From: Amycolatopsis rhizosphaerae
GTDB lineage: Bacteria > Actinomycetota > Actinomycetes > Mycobacteriales > Pseudonocardiaceae
Direction of reading: 5' to 3'
Length of the DNA: 36,952 nt
Assembly: GCF_007713715.1 (NCBI RefSeq)
Contig: NZ_VJWX01000012.1
Location: forward strand, 1-36,952
A program made the position numbers and the translations under genes. Under the pieces are notes generated by a model. That model saw only the letters and a list, made by a program, of their open reading frames with translations. It was not told the origin of the DNA and searched no databases. Shown one piece after another: positions 28,819 through 36,952 of this stretch (positions are counted from its first letter, which is position 1; each line of letters begins with the position of its first letter).

Positions 28819-31800
28819 ATGACGACGCGGCTTGTCCATCGCCCGGCACGGGTTGTCCAGCCGCAGACCACCGAGCCGCCATTGGTGATGAGCCCTCCGC
28901 CGACCCTGCCGGAGGGAAAGACTGCCAGTGGACTGCAGGGCCTGATCCCGCTGGTCGGTTCCGTCGCATCCATGAGCATGATGATGTTCATGCGCGGCAG
29001 CCAATTCGCCGGTATCGGCGCCGTACTCATGGTGGTCTCCCTGTCGGCCGGCGTCCTCTTCTACTTCACCCAACGCGGAAAGGCCACCCGGCAACGGCGT
29101 GAACAGCGCGAACGGTACATGGACTACCTCGAAGAACTGCGCGAAGAACTACGGGACCACGAGCGTGACTCCCGAACCGCCGCCATCCACCGGGATCCCC
29201 CGGCCGCTCACCTGGTCGACCTGATCAACGATCCGGCACGGCTGTGGGAGCGGCGACGCACGGACGAGGACTTCCTGCACATCCGGTTGGGCATCGGCGC
29301 GCTGCCTTCGCGCGAGATCCAGTTGCGAGTGGAGGGAACGCCGACCAATCCCACGGACGTTTTCCTGACCCAGGAGGCGAATTCCCTCAGGCGCCGATTC
29401 GCCAGCGCACCTGGCCTGCCGTTGCGAGTGCCGCTCGACCGAGCCGGCGACATCAGCGTGATCGGCGCTGACCGGGAAGACGTACTGGCTGTCGCACGCG
29501 CACTCCTGATGCAGGTCACGGCGCTCCATGCCCCCGACGACGTGACCGTGGTCGTGTTCGCCGCGCGGGAACGCGAGCAGGATTGGGCATGGGCCCGATG
29601 GTTGCCGCACCTACTGGATCGTCAACAGATCGGCCCGCTGGGCCCCATTCCCCGGTTGGTGCCGGATAAGCGGATCTTGGCCGATCTGCTGGCCGCCGAC
29701 CTGTCCGAGCGGGGAGCCAGCGTCGCGAAGGCGTATCGGTACGGTGGTGCGTCCGAGGAGGCGCGGGTGCGCCCACGGCTGCTGGTGATCGACGACGCGT
29801 ACGGGCAGGTGGCCCACTCGCTGCCCCTCCCGGACCAAGCGCAGGACCTGCCCGGCCTCGGGGTCACCGTGGTGCACCTGCTGGCCGACCGGTTGCACGA
29901 ACCCGGCGACATCACCCACCGGATCTCCGTCGAGAAGACCACGATCAGCGTCGAGAACCCGTCGGTATCGAGCAGGATCGACGGCACGCTCGACGAAATG
30001 CCCGTCGCGCTGGCCGAAGGCGTCGCCCGGCAACTCGCTCCGCTACGACTGTCGCCGGACTCCTATGACGACGGCTCAGGCATCCCTCCCGCGGACTTCA
30101 CCTCGCTGCTCGGGCTGTCCGATCCGGCCGACCTGAATCTGCGGCAGCTCTGGAAACCGCGTCGCGAACGCGATTTCCTGCGTATACCGCTGGGGATCAC
30201 GAGCGCCGGGCGTCCGCTGCTGCTCGACCTCAAGGAGTCGGCGCAGCTGGGTATGGGACCGCACGGGCTGTGCGTCGGAGCGACCGGCTCCGGCAAGAGC
30301 GAGTTGCTGCGCACCCTCGTGCTCGCGCTGGTGACCTCGCACAGCCCGCAGCAACTGTCCATGGTCCTGGTGGACTACAAGGGTGGCGCCACCTTCGCGC
30401 CGTTCTCCGACCTGCCTCACGTCGCTGGGCTGATCACCAACCTGGCTTCCGACGTCTCACTCGTCGAACGGATGTACGCCAGCCTGGATGGGGAAGTGTT
30501 GCGCCGCCAGCAGGTACTGGCCGACGCGGGACGGCTGACCGACATCACCGCCTACAACCTGCGCCGCGCGGAGTTGGGTAACCCGGCGGACATGCCGCCG
30601 CTACCCCACCTGATGGTGATCATCGACGAGTTCGGCGAACTGTTGACCGCGAAACCCGAGTTCATCGAACTGTTCCTGCGCATCGGCCGCATCGGCCGGT
30701 CCATCGGGGTTCATCTGCTGCTGTCGAGCCAGCGCATCGAGGAAGGAAAACTTCGCGGTCTGGAAACCTATCTGAGCTACCGGATCGGGCTGCGCACGCT
30801 GTCGGAGACCGAATCCCGGACTGTGCTGGACACTCCGGACGCGTTCCATCTGCCGTCCTTGCCCGGCAATGGATACCTGAAGGTCGACGTCACGGTCTAC
30901 GAGAAGTTCAAGGCGGCCTTCGTCTCCAGTCCCCTGGAGCAGGAGGAGACCGAGGTGGAATCCGCCCCGTTCCCGGGCCCACGGGTCAAGCCCATGCCCA
31001 GGTTCGCACTTCCCGTTGACGAGCCCGCCGCCGAAGAGACCTCGCAACCGGCGCCGCGCACCACCGGTCCCACCCTGTTGTCCACAGTGGTCGAGCAGCT
31101 CAACAGCGCGGGTGGGCGCGTACCACCGATCTGGTTGCCCCCACTGCCCTCCGCGGTCACCCTCGACCAGGCGGCTCACGGCTTCGACGTCACCCCCCAC
31201 GGTGTGCGTCTCCGCGTCGCGCCGCCCGGGACGGGGCTGCATGTGCTGATGGGTCTCCTGGACGATCCCGCACGGCAATGGCAAGGGCCGTGGTCGGTGG
31301 ACCTTTCCGCCGAGGGCGGCAACCTGTTGCTCGTTGGTGGTCCGGCCAGCGGCAAGACCACCGCGCTGCGCACGCTCGCACTCGGCCTCGCGGCCACGTA
31401 CACCCCGACCGATGTCGGGATCTACGGGATCGACCTGTTCGGCAACGGACTGCGCCCGCTGTCCGAGTTGCCCCACGTCGGCGGGATCGCGGGCCGGGAC
31501 GACCGGCAGCGGATCCGCCGTACCATCGACGAACTGCACGCCATGCTCGCCGAACGGGAACGGCTGTTCTCCCTGTACCAGCTGGACACTGTCGAAAACC
31601 TCCATGCCGAGCGGGCTGCCGGACGCTTGACCGAGCTACCCTGCACCGAGATCGTGTTGCTGCTCGACGGCTATGGCCAGCTGTTCGCCGAGTTCGAATC
31701 ACTGGAAGCCAGCCTGCACGACCTTATCGCCCGCGGGGCCCGCTACGGCATCCACATCGCCGCGACCGCGAGACGATTCAACGAAGTCCGCAGCGCGCAA

Positions 31801-32790
31801 CAGGTCGCTTTCGCCCAACGGATCGAGCTGCGCCTCACCGAGCCCGGGGAATCCAGCATCGACGGCAAGCTCGCCCGGGGCATTCCCACCAAGACACCGG
31901 GTCGAGCGCTGACCACCGGCAATCTCTACGCACAGGTCGCCCTGCCGCGCCTCGACGCACTGCCGGACCCCACGACGTCCGGCCTGCAGGATGCGGCGAC
32001 GACAGTGCGCGGCGCGTGGACCGGCCCCCTACCACCCCAGATCCGGGTTCTGCCGGCGATCCTGGGCGCCGACGAACTGCCGGCGCCCGGCGAAGTGCCC
32101 GGGATCGCCCTCGGCATCTTCGAAAGCGACTTTTCACCCGCAGCGGCGGACCTGTTCGGGCCAGACCAAAACCTGCTCGCGCTCGGTGATTCCGGTACCG
32201 GCAAGACGAACCTGTTGCGGCTTGTCGCGGACACCCTCATCAGTCGATATTCTCCCGGCGAACTGGTCTTCGCGGTCTTCGATCCACGCTCCGGCCTCGC
32301 CGGAGCGGTGCCGGAGCCGTACCTCGGCGGCTATGCCACCAACCCCACCGTTGCCCAGCAACTCAGCATGGCGGTGTGCAAGGAACTCGCCCAGCGCGAC
32401 CCGGCCTCGTCGCGGAGCAACGCCCGGCCGCCACGGATCGTGTTGCTCATCGACGACTACGACATGCTGACCGCCTCGGCGACCCAGCCGCTCGGCGAGT
32501 TCGCCCAGTACCTGCCCGCCGGACGGGACCTGGGATTGCACGTCGTCATGGCTCGGCGGGTGATGGGTGCTTCGCGTGGTCTGTACGAGCCCTTCACCTT
32601 GGCAGTGCGCGAGTCCGGGTGTCTCGGTCTGCTGTTCTCCGGTGATCGGATGGAGGGGCAGCTGTTCACGGGAGTCCGTGCGACGACGCTGCCTGTCGGT
32701 CGCGCCTTGTACGTTCGGCCGTCGGAACCGGCCCGCACCATCCAAACTGCCTACTTCGCAAGAGAGCAGCAGCCGAAGGAGGCCAGGTGA
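28819..32790 (+). CDS. eccC: EccC T7SS motor ATPase (fused EccCa-EccCb)
   Basis: A 1323-residue protein. Two N-terminal membrane helices (about 41-83) are followed by three FtsK/SpoIIIE-type ATPase domains with Walker A motifs GATGSGKS (487-494), GGPASGKT (840-847) and GDSGTGKT (1123-1130). Walker B: VIIDEFGEL (D603) in domain 1, LLLDGYGQL and LLIDDYDML in domains 2 and 3. EccC is the energy-giving, substrate-recognising motor of T7SS; here both halves, split in some mycobacterial systems, are one chain. GGAG precedes ATG 28819 by 5 nt. The stop overlaps the next gene by 4 bp. Confidence 0.95.
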   Translation: MTTRLVHRPARVVQPQTTEPPLVMSPPPTLPEGKTASGLQGLIPLVGSVASMSMMMFMRGSQFAGIGAVLMVVSLSAGVLFYFTQRGKATRQRREQRERYMDYLEELREELRDHERDSRTAAIHRDPPAAHLVDLINDPARLWERRRTDEDFLHIRLGIGALPSREIQLRVEGTPTNPTDVFLTQEANSLRRRFASAPGLPLRVPLDRAGDISVIGADREDVLAVARALLMQVTALHAPDDVTVVVFAAREREQDWAWARWLPHLLDRQQIGPLGPIPRLVPDKRILADLLAADLSERGASVAKAYRYGGASEEARVRPRLLVIDDAYGQVAHSLPLPDQAQDLPGLGVTVVHLLADRLHEPGDITHRISVEKTTISVENPSVSSRIDGTLDEMPVALAEGVARQLAPLRLSPDSYDDGSGIPPADFTSLLGLSDPADLNLRQLWKPRRERDFLRIPLGITSAGRPLLLDLKESAQLGMGPHGLCVGATGSGKSELLRTLVLALVTSHSPQQLSMVLVDYKGGATFAPFSDLPHVAGLITNLASDVSLVERMYASLDGEVLRRQQVLADAGRLTDITAYNLRRAELGNPADMPPLPHLMVIIDEFGELLTAKPEFIELFLRIGRIGRSIGVHLLLSSQRIEEGKLRGLETYLSYRIGLRTLSETESRTVLDTPDAFHLPSLPGNGYLKVDVTVYEKFKAAFVSSPLEQEETEVESAPFPGPRVKPMPRFALPVDEPAAEETSQPAPRTTGPTLLSTVVEQLNSAGGRVPPIWLPPLPSAVTLDQAAHGFDVTPHGVRLRVAPPGTGLHVLMGLLDDPARQWQGPWSVDLSAEGGNLLLVGGPASGKTTALRTLALGLAATYTPTDVGIYGIDLFGNGLRPLSELPHVGGIAGRDDRQRIRRTIDELHAMLAERERLFSLYQLDTVENLHAERAAGRLTELPCTEIVLLLDGYGQLFAEFESLEASLHDLIARGARYGIHIAATARRFNEVRSAQQVAFAQRIELRLTEPGESSIDGKLARGIPTKTPGRALTTGNLYAQVALPRLDALPDPTTSGLQDAATTVRGAWTGPLPPQIRVLPAILGADELPAPGEVPGIALGIFESDFSPAAADLFGPDQNLLALGDSGTGKTNLLRLVADTLISRYSPGELVFAVFDPRSGLAGAVPEPYLGGYATNPTVAQQLSMAVCKELAQRDPASSRSNARPPRIVLLIDDYDMLTASATQPLGEFAQYLPAGRDLGLHVVMARRVMGASRGLYEPFTLAVRESGCLGLLFSGDRMEGQLFTGVRATTLPVGRALYVRPSEPARTIQTAYFAREQQPKEAR

Positions 32791-33137
32791 CCTTCGATGT
32801 CGTCGCACTGTGCGGCAAGCAACCCGAGCCGGGCGAATTCCTGGCCGCACTGCTGGCAGCAGGCCCTGAGCTTCGGCTGCACACTGTCGACGAAACTCAA
32901 CTGGTGCAGCTCTTCCATGAGGACGGGCGGCTGATGCTCACCACCGAGGGGGCCCGGCTCGTGCAGGTGGCCGGGGAGGTCGCCCGGCTGCTGCGCTTCC
33001 AGGGCGAGGTGCCCCATCCGGTGTGGTGGGTCGAGTCCCGCGCGCCAGGTCACGATCGGGAAGCCGAAAGCGTCGCGCGGCGCTTCACCCATGCACTTCT
33101 GACCGCAACCGGAGGAATGTCTTGGTCGAGCCGTTGA
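32787..33137 (+). CDS. Unknown small soluble protein in the T7SS operon
   Basis: A 116-residue soluble protein, GTG start within the 4-bp overlap with eccC. Mixed alpha/beta pattern (FDVVALCGKQPEPGEFLAAL, RLMLTTEGARLVQVAGEVARL, PHPVWWVESRAPG). It is not a WXG100 protein: no W-x-G turn and wrong fold pattern. No family recognised. Tight coupling to eccC and to the DUF6177-like gene (16-bp overlap) argues for a role in the secretion machine or its substrates. Confidence 0.7.
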   Translation: MTFDVVALCGKQPEPGEFLAALLAAGPELRLHTVDETQLVQLFHEDGRLMLTTEGARLVQVAGEVARLLRFQGEVPHPVWWVESRAPGHDREAESVARRFTHALLTATGGMSWSSR

Positions 33138-34099
33138 CGCCGCATCCCGCCGCCGACCGCGTCACCGCGGAAGCCATTGTCGTCGAGCAGGATCGCAGCG
33201 TCGTACCACTGTCCAACTGGATCGCGGACGCGGCCGTCACCGCCGGCGCGAGCAGCCGCGTGCTTCAGCTGCTGACTCCCGCCGACAGCCGAATAACATA
33301 TCCCCTGGAACTGCTGCTGCGGGACACTCAAGCCGAGTGGATCGTCAGGGACGGCCCAGGACGCTTCCGCGACGGAATCGCGGGCTACGTCGTCCAGTGG
33401 AACGGCGTCCGGTTCGTGCCTGACCTCGACGCACAGCCGGCCGAGCCCCTCCCTCCGGTGGCAGGCTCCGGGGATCTCGCGATCCAGATCACCGCCGTCC
33501 ATCGCGCGGCCGAAACACTGGAACTCGGTATGACCGCCGAAACCGTGATCACGGCAATCACCGGCGCGCCGCCGACCGGCTGGGGTGTGGCGGAACCGGC
33601 GACCCAGCCATGGTCGCGCCGTGAAATCACCGCGCACTGCCGTGAACGAGCGCCGGGGCCGTCCCGGGTCGTCGTCGTTGGCTCCGGCATTGTCGGGCAG
33701 CTCTATGCCGACCGGCTCGATACCGGCGTACTCGAGCAGGTCCAGCTTTCCGGGCCGCCGGCGGGCGTGGTTCGCCAGGAAGACATCGAAGAATTCACCG
33801 ACGAGGTGGCCGGCCGCGTGCGAGTTGTAATCGTTGCCGCACATCCCGACCGGCTCAACGGGCTACGCGGAAGCAAGCCCAGCCTGCCGGAGTTGCCCTA
33901 CGGGATTCTCCTCGGACACGAGGTCATCGCCGAGCACGGCGTCATGCATGCCGAGCAGGCTCCGGCCGCGCGGGTGCGCATCATCGGCACCGGCAAGCGC
34001 CGGGCGGCCTGGTACCGCCTCGACGCGGGCCCCGCCCGCCCCTACGAGACTCTCCACGCCGTCCTGCGCCATTTTGGACTTCCTGACCCGCAGCCGTGA
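33122..34099 (+). CDS. DUF6177-like T7SS-associated protein
   Basis: A 325-residue protein. The N-terminal part (PHPAADRVTAEAIVVEQDRS, then VVPLSNWIADAAVTAGASSR and VLQLLTPADSRITYPLEL) matches the DUF6177 family, which I know from actinomycete T7SS loci; its function is not established. The C-terminal part (RVVVVGSGIVGQ, RVRVVIVAAHP) reads like a mixed alpha/beta domain. TTG 33122 is chosen because GGAGG lies 6 nt upstream. Overlaps the previous gene and ends 1 nt before the stop of the convergent gene. Confidence 0.7.
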   Translation: MVEPLTPHPAADRVTAEAIVVEQDRSVVPLSNWIADAAVTAGASSRVLQLLTPADSRITYPLELLLRDTQAEWIVRDGPGRFRDGIAGYVVQWNGVRFVPDLDAQPAEPLPPVAGSGDLAIQITAVHRAAETLELGMTAETVITAITGAPPTGWGVAEPATQPWSRREITAHCRERAPGPSRVVVVGSGIVGQLYADRLDTGVLEQVQLSGPPAGVVRQEDIEEFTDEVAGRVRVVIVAAHPDRLNGLRGSKPSLPELPYGILLGHEVIAEHGVMHAEQAPAARVRIIGTGKRRAAWYRLDAGPARPYETLHAVLRHFGLPDPQP

Positions 34100-34100
34100 T

Positions 34101-35561
34101 TCAGGCGGCCTGCCCTGGCCGAAGTGTGAACACGCCGTACCTGGCCCGATACTTCTCGGTAGCGGCCCCGTAGTCGATTTCACTGCTGACGGTCTCGCAC
34201 AGTTTGTGGACGAAGTGAACGTGTTCTGGCTCGCGATCAGACCGCACCCGGTAGGCCATCCCGATGTCGTCCACCCGGACCGGCTCGAGCAGCTTCCCGG
34301 TGGTGGCACGGACCCGGTCCACGGCCTTGGCCGCGGAAATGATCACTTCTGGTGGCTGCGAACCCAACGGCAGCGGCGTCGCACCCGCCGGATCCGCGCC
34401 CGCGTACTCGGCGACCTGCGCTCGCAGTCGTTCCGGGAAATCACGCGCACACGACAGCAGTGGCCCAGCGAGGTCGTACCGTCGGTTCTCCCGGCGAGTG
34501 GCCGGCACTTCTGGTGTCGCTATGTCGGCGATCCGGTTGGCGAGCACGATCGCCCGAACCACCCACGGCATCTTCCGCAGATGCTCCACATACACCCGAT
34601 AGACGAGCTTTTCGCGGCCCAGCTCCAGGGCATTCGGCAGGTGCGGACTCGTGGCCGAGCGCAGCAGCATCGGCACCCGCGCCCCGCCGTCGGCCGCCTC
34701 GCGCAGGGTGTCACGTTCGCCACCATGTAGCGGTTCGACCGCCCGAAAGACCGCCGCAGCCGCGAGCACTTCCGTGTCACGGACGCCCCCGCGCACCAGC
34801 ACCTCGACCGCGGTGATTCCCAATCGGATGGCAGCGCTGCGTTCCGGTTCGGTCTGGCTGAGCCTGCCCCACTGGGCCAACGCCTGCTCGATGGCGGTGA
34901 ACGTCTCCTCGTCCACCAATCCGGCGAGCCGCGCGCCCTGCTCGACCCACACCCGGGGACCGACATCGAAACCACCATCCGGGTTGTCGATGAGCAGGTG
35001 CGCAGTGCGCAAGGCCGCCAGCAGGTCGGTCACCGGGACGCGCGCCTGCAACCCGGCTGTCCCGTTCACCAGCAGGGAGACCTCCGGTGGTAGTAACCGC
35101 AACAGCCGCGGCAGGTACACTCGCTCAGTCGACAGCTTCCTGGGCGCAACAGCGGGTGCGGCATACGCCCACAAGCAGGGACCACCCTCCGCGTCGAGCA
35201 GCATCGGGGCCCGCTCGGGTGACACGAGCACCGACAACACCGCACCCCCGATCACTCGCAGGAACTGCTCGCGGCCGAGCTGGCCGGCCATCGCGAGACG
35301 CATTCCATGGTCGATCCAGTTCGCCGGCGGCTCGCGTTCTACGGCGGAGGGTCGATAACCAGGGTTCGCCTGGTACTGCCCGATCTCGCCGTCCTCGCCG
35401 ACGGCGAACGCGCCCTTGATGGCATGCGGCGGCACGTCGCCGTAAGGATCGTAGGCCGCGTCGATCGCATACAGATAGCCGCCGGGCCGACCCCTTGCCG
35501 CCTCCCGCATCTGTGGGGTGATCGGTGGAACGTCTCGCCGCTCGTCATCGGGCTCGCTCAT
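34101..35561 (-). CDS. T7SS-associated protein (SseB-like N-terminal motif), adaptor or immunity protein of the toxin
   Basis: A 486-residue, soluble protein. Residues 16-75 (TPQMREAARGRPGGYLYAID ... DVPPHAIKGAFAV ... GYRPS) carry the PGGYLYAID and GYRPS signature of the domain annotated as 'type VII secretion system-associated protein'. The rest is an alpha/beta region with no recognised family. Its ATG overlaps the toxin stop by 4 bp, so the two are translated together. This supports a dedicated partner: immunity protein, chaperone or adaptor for export; which one cannot be told from sequence. GGGAG lies 4 nt before the start. Confidence 0.7.
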   Translation of the reverse strand: MSEPDDERRDVPPITPQMREAARGRPGGYLYAIDAAYDPYGDVPPHAIKGAFAVGEDGEIGQYQANPGYRPSAVEREPPANWIDHGMRLAMAGQLGREQFLRVIGGAVLSVLVSPERAPMLLDAEGGPCLWAYAAPAVAPRKLSTERVYLPRLLRLLPPEVSLLVNGTAGLQARVPVTDLLAALRTAHLLIDNPDGGFDVGPRVWVEQGARLAGLVDEETFTAIEQALAQWGRLSQTEPERSAAIRLGITAVEVLVRGGVRDTEVLAAAAVFRAVEPLHGGERDTLREAADGGARVPMLLRSATSPHLPNALELGREKLVYRVYVEHLRKMPWVVRAIVLANRIADIATPEVPATRRENRRYDLAGPLLSCARDFPERLRAQVAEYAGADPAGATPLPLGSQPPEVIISAAKAVDRVRATTGKLLEPVRVDDIGMAYRVRSDREPEHVHFVHKLCETVSSEIDYGAATEKYRARYGVFTLRPGQAA

Positions 35562-36952
35562 CGGACTCCCGCTGCCGGTTTCGTCAAAACACTGCCGGCG
35601 TCATGCGTGAGGCCATAGTAATGAGGATTGGACACATGCCCGAGAACCTCACCCGTCGACCGGTCGACGATCATGCAGCTCTTTATGTATTTCACGTCGA
35701 CACTATGGGCAAAGGCCACTTCCCCTTCACGAGCGTCTCCGATGTTCATATCCCTCATGTCGATGCCACCCGGAGCGTCGATCTCGTAGACATACGACAC
35801 TCCGCGCTCACCTCTCGAGGCCCGGTCCAGGGCGAAGTTCATGTCGCGCGTGGTCGAGACCAGGCCACCGCGCACATCCGCGACATGCTGGGCCAGATTG
35901 ATGCGGTGACCGCGTCCTGTGAAGCCCTGCTTGCCGTCGAAGATCTGGGCTGGAGGACGATCGTCATGCCGGAACAGCGGTTCGTGGTCGGTACGGTACA
36001 CCAACTCACGGTCCTCGTAGTGCCTCATCAAGGACTTCTCGAGAGCGTCACGGTTCAGCCCGGTCCCGTCCCGCAGGTGGCCAATCGGATCATTCCAATC
36101 CGGTTCCTTGACCGGCTGCGCCGGTTCCACGGCCCTGTGTTCGTGAGTGGGTGTGAAGTGGTCCCAGCCCGAGGGCTGGCTTGGCGCCGGGGCACCGTGC
36201 CCAGCCCAATGCGCCGTTGGTTGCGTTCTCCAGTGATCCGGGAGATACGCCGCCCCCGAGTGTCCGTAACCGGACGCCGGTGCCCCTGCATGCCCGAAAC
36301 CGGACGCCGGTGCCCCCGCATGCCCGAAACCGGACGTGTCACTGAGAGCTTGGCCAACACTGCCGCCGTTGAATTTCGCGCCCACACCGTCGAAGAAATC
36401 ATTGATGCCCTTGACGGCGCCAAGGTCGCCGATCTTGGCGGAAAGGTTCAGCTCAGGCAATCGGATGGGCATTCGCTGCAGCATCGCCTTCACACCGTCA
36501 CCGACGGTGGGCAAGTTGGCGACCAACTCTCCGCCACGGGACATCGCCGACCCAGCACGGGCGATCGCGGCGACACGGCTGCCCTCGGCCGCGGCCCCCG
36601 CGCCTCGCAACGCGGCACCGGCGCCCTTCGTGCCGACGATAGCGGTCACGACGTTGAACAGTGCCGTGCCCCCCGCCCTGGACTTGTCCGTCTTCCACTC
36701 GTCGTAGGCGATCAGGCCCTTGCCGGCACTGAGCAGCGTTTTCCCGAACTCACCACGCTTGAAGCCGGGGATACCAATCGACATATCGAGGGCTCGCCCT
36801 ATACCAGTGGGCTCCATAAAGACGAACGCCGCCATACCGAACTTGGCCATGCCCTTCCAGGCCGTACCGGCGTTCGACCAGCTCCAACGCCCATCCGCGT
36901 AACCGATCAAGCCCCCCAGACCGAGGACGAACTGCTTGGCACCGTCCCCCAC
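35558..36952 (-). CDS. C-terminal part of a large T7SS polymorphic toxin with an ADP-ribosyltransferase-like domain (5' end outside window)
   Basis: 464 residues are visible and the frame is open at the window edge (GTG 36952 is probably an internal Val). Residues 1-200 are an alanine/glycine-rich helical region typical of polymorphic toxin stalks; 210-250 are glycine/alanine repeats; the last 150 residues look like a pierisin/Scabin-type ADP-ribosyltransferase: R320 in LVYRTD, STT at 366-368 in LVSTTRD, and an EGE (E409, E411) in AREGEVAF, fitting the R-STS-ExE catalytic layout. No export signal is visible in this part. Likely secreted by the adjacent T7SS. Confidence 0.8.
   Translation of the reverse strand: MGDGAKQFVLGLGGLIGYADGRWSWSNAGTAWKGMAKFGMAAFVFMEPTGIGRALDMSIGIPGFKRGEFGKTLLSAGKGLIAYDEWKTDKSRAGGTALFNVVTAIVGTKGAGAALRGAGAAAEGSRVAAIARAGSAMSRGGELVANLPTVGDGVKAMLQRMPIRLPELNLSAKIGDLGAVKGINDFFDGVGAKFNGGSVGQALSDTSGFGHAGAPASGFGHAGAPASGYGHSGAAYLPDHWRTQPTAHWAGHGAPAPSQPSGWDHFTPTHEHRAVEPAQPVKEPDWNDPIGHLRDGTGLNRDALEKSLMRHYEDRELVYRTDHEPLFRHDDRPPAQIFDGKQGFTGRGHRINLAQHVADVRGGLVSTTRDMNFALDRASRGERGVSYVYEIDAPGGIDMRDMNIGDAREGEVAFAHSVDVKYIKSCMIVDRSTGEVLGHVSNPHYYGLTHDAGSVLTKPAAGVR
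36261..36336 (-). repeat. 30-bp tandem repeat (about 2.5 copies)
   Basis: Units at 36261-36290 and 36291-36320 plus a 16-nt partial unit; they encode GFGHAGAPAS-like repeats in the linker of the toxin. A flexible hinge between stalk and catalytic domain. Confidence 0.85.

Noticed and set aside
32787-33137. WXG100 (Esx) protein
   Set aside because: Position in a T7SS operon fits, but there is no W-x-G motif and the predicted strand content does not fit a helical hairpin.
1-36952. CRISPR array, tRNA or rRNA genes, prophage integration site
   Set aside because: Only short tandem repeats inside coding or leader DNA were seen; no spaced direct repeats, no cloverleaf-like sequence and no integrase were recognised.

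Overview
The window looks like a chromosomal segment of a high-GC actinomycete, most plausibly Amycolatopsis or another Pseudonocardiaceae member. The reasons are G/C-rich third positions, GTG and TTG starts, two SARP/AfsR-type regulators, many TetR/MarR/LysR/AraC/GntR regulators, and a type VII secretion (T7SS) locus. Genus is an inference from gene style only; no rRNA or tRNA gene was seen.

Layout. 1-322: remnants (a truncated ORF end, a palindrome, a membrane-protein scrap). 323-1854: divergent TetR/SDR pair. 1881-4992: two GT-C membrane glycosyltransferases. 5013-6842: a small secreted protein facing an ECF sigma factor and its membrane-anchored partner. 6805-7482: a mosaic of broken genes, including a 198-bp copy of part of a hydrolase that lies intact 2.9 kb downstream. 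7483-9979: GntR regulator and 5-oxoprolinase subunits B and C, with what looks like the scar of a deleted pxpA. 10030-12979: haloacetate-dehalogenase-like hydrolase divergent from a SARP-type regulator. 12992-22621: small accessory genes (DUF1772, AraC, MFS, VOC/glyoxalase-type proteins, DUF1801, LysR, carboxymuconolactone decarboxylase, TetR, SDR, MarR, SnoaL-like, TetR, a small unknown), mostly regulator/enzyme pairs. 22705-25479: a large SARP-NB-ARC-TPR regulator. 26039-36952: a T7SS locus with a small membrane protein, EccD, a ParA/EspI-like ATPase, EccC with three ATPase domains, two unknown partners (one DUF6177-like), then on the other strand a T7SS-associated protein and the C-terminal part of a large toxin with an ADP-ribosyltransferase-like domain.

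How the genes work together. EccC, EccD and the EspI-like ATPase form one tightly overlapping operon that should energise and form part of a T7SS export channel. The convergent toxin and its 4-bp-overlapping neighbour look like a cargo/adaptor or cargo/immunity pair for that machine. EccB, EccE, mycosin and WXG100 proteins are not in the window.

The most notable non-coding signal is a repeated promoter layout. A TANNNT (or near) -10 element sits 7 nt (once 6 nt) before the start codon of many genes, implying leaderless mRNAs. The clearest case is 19744-19797, where a perfect inverted repeat carries, symmetrically, the -35 element and start codon of two divergent genes. The other theme is gene decay: at least five partial genes or scars lie between 1 and 17.2 kb.
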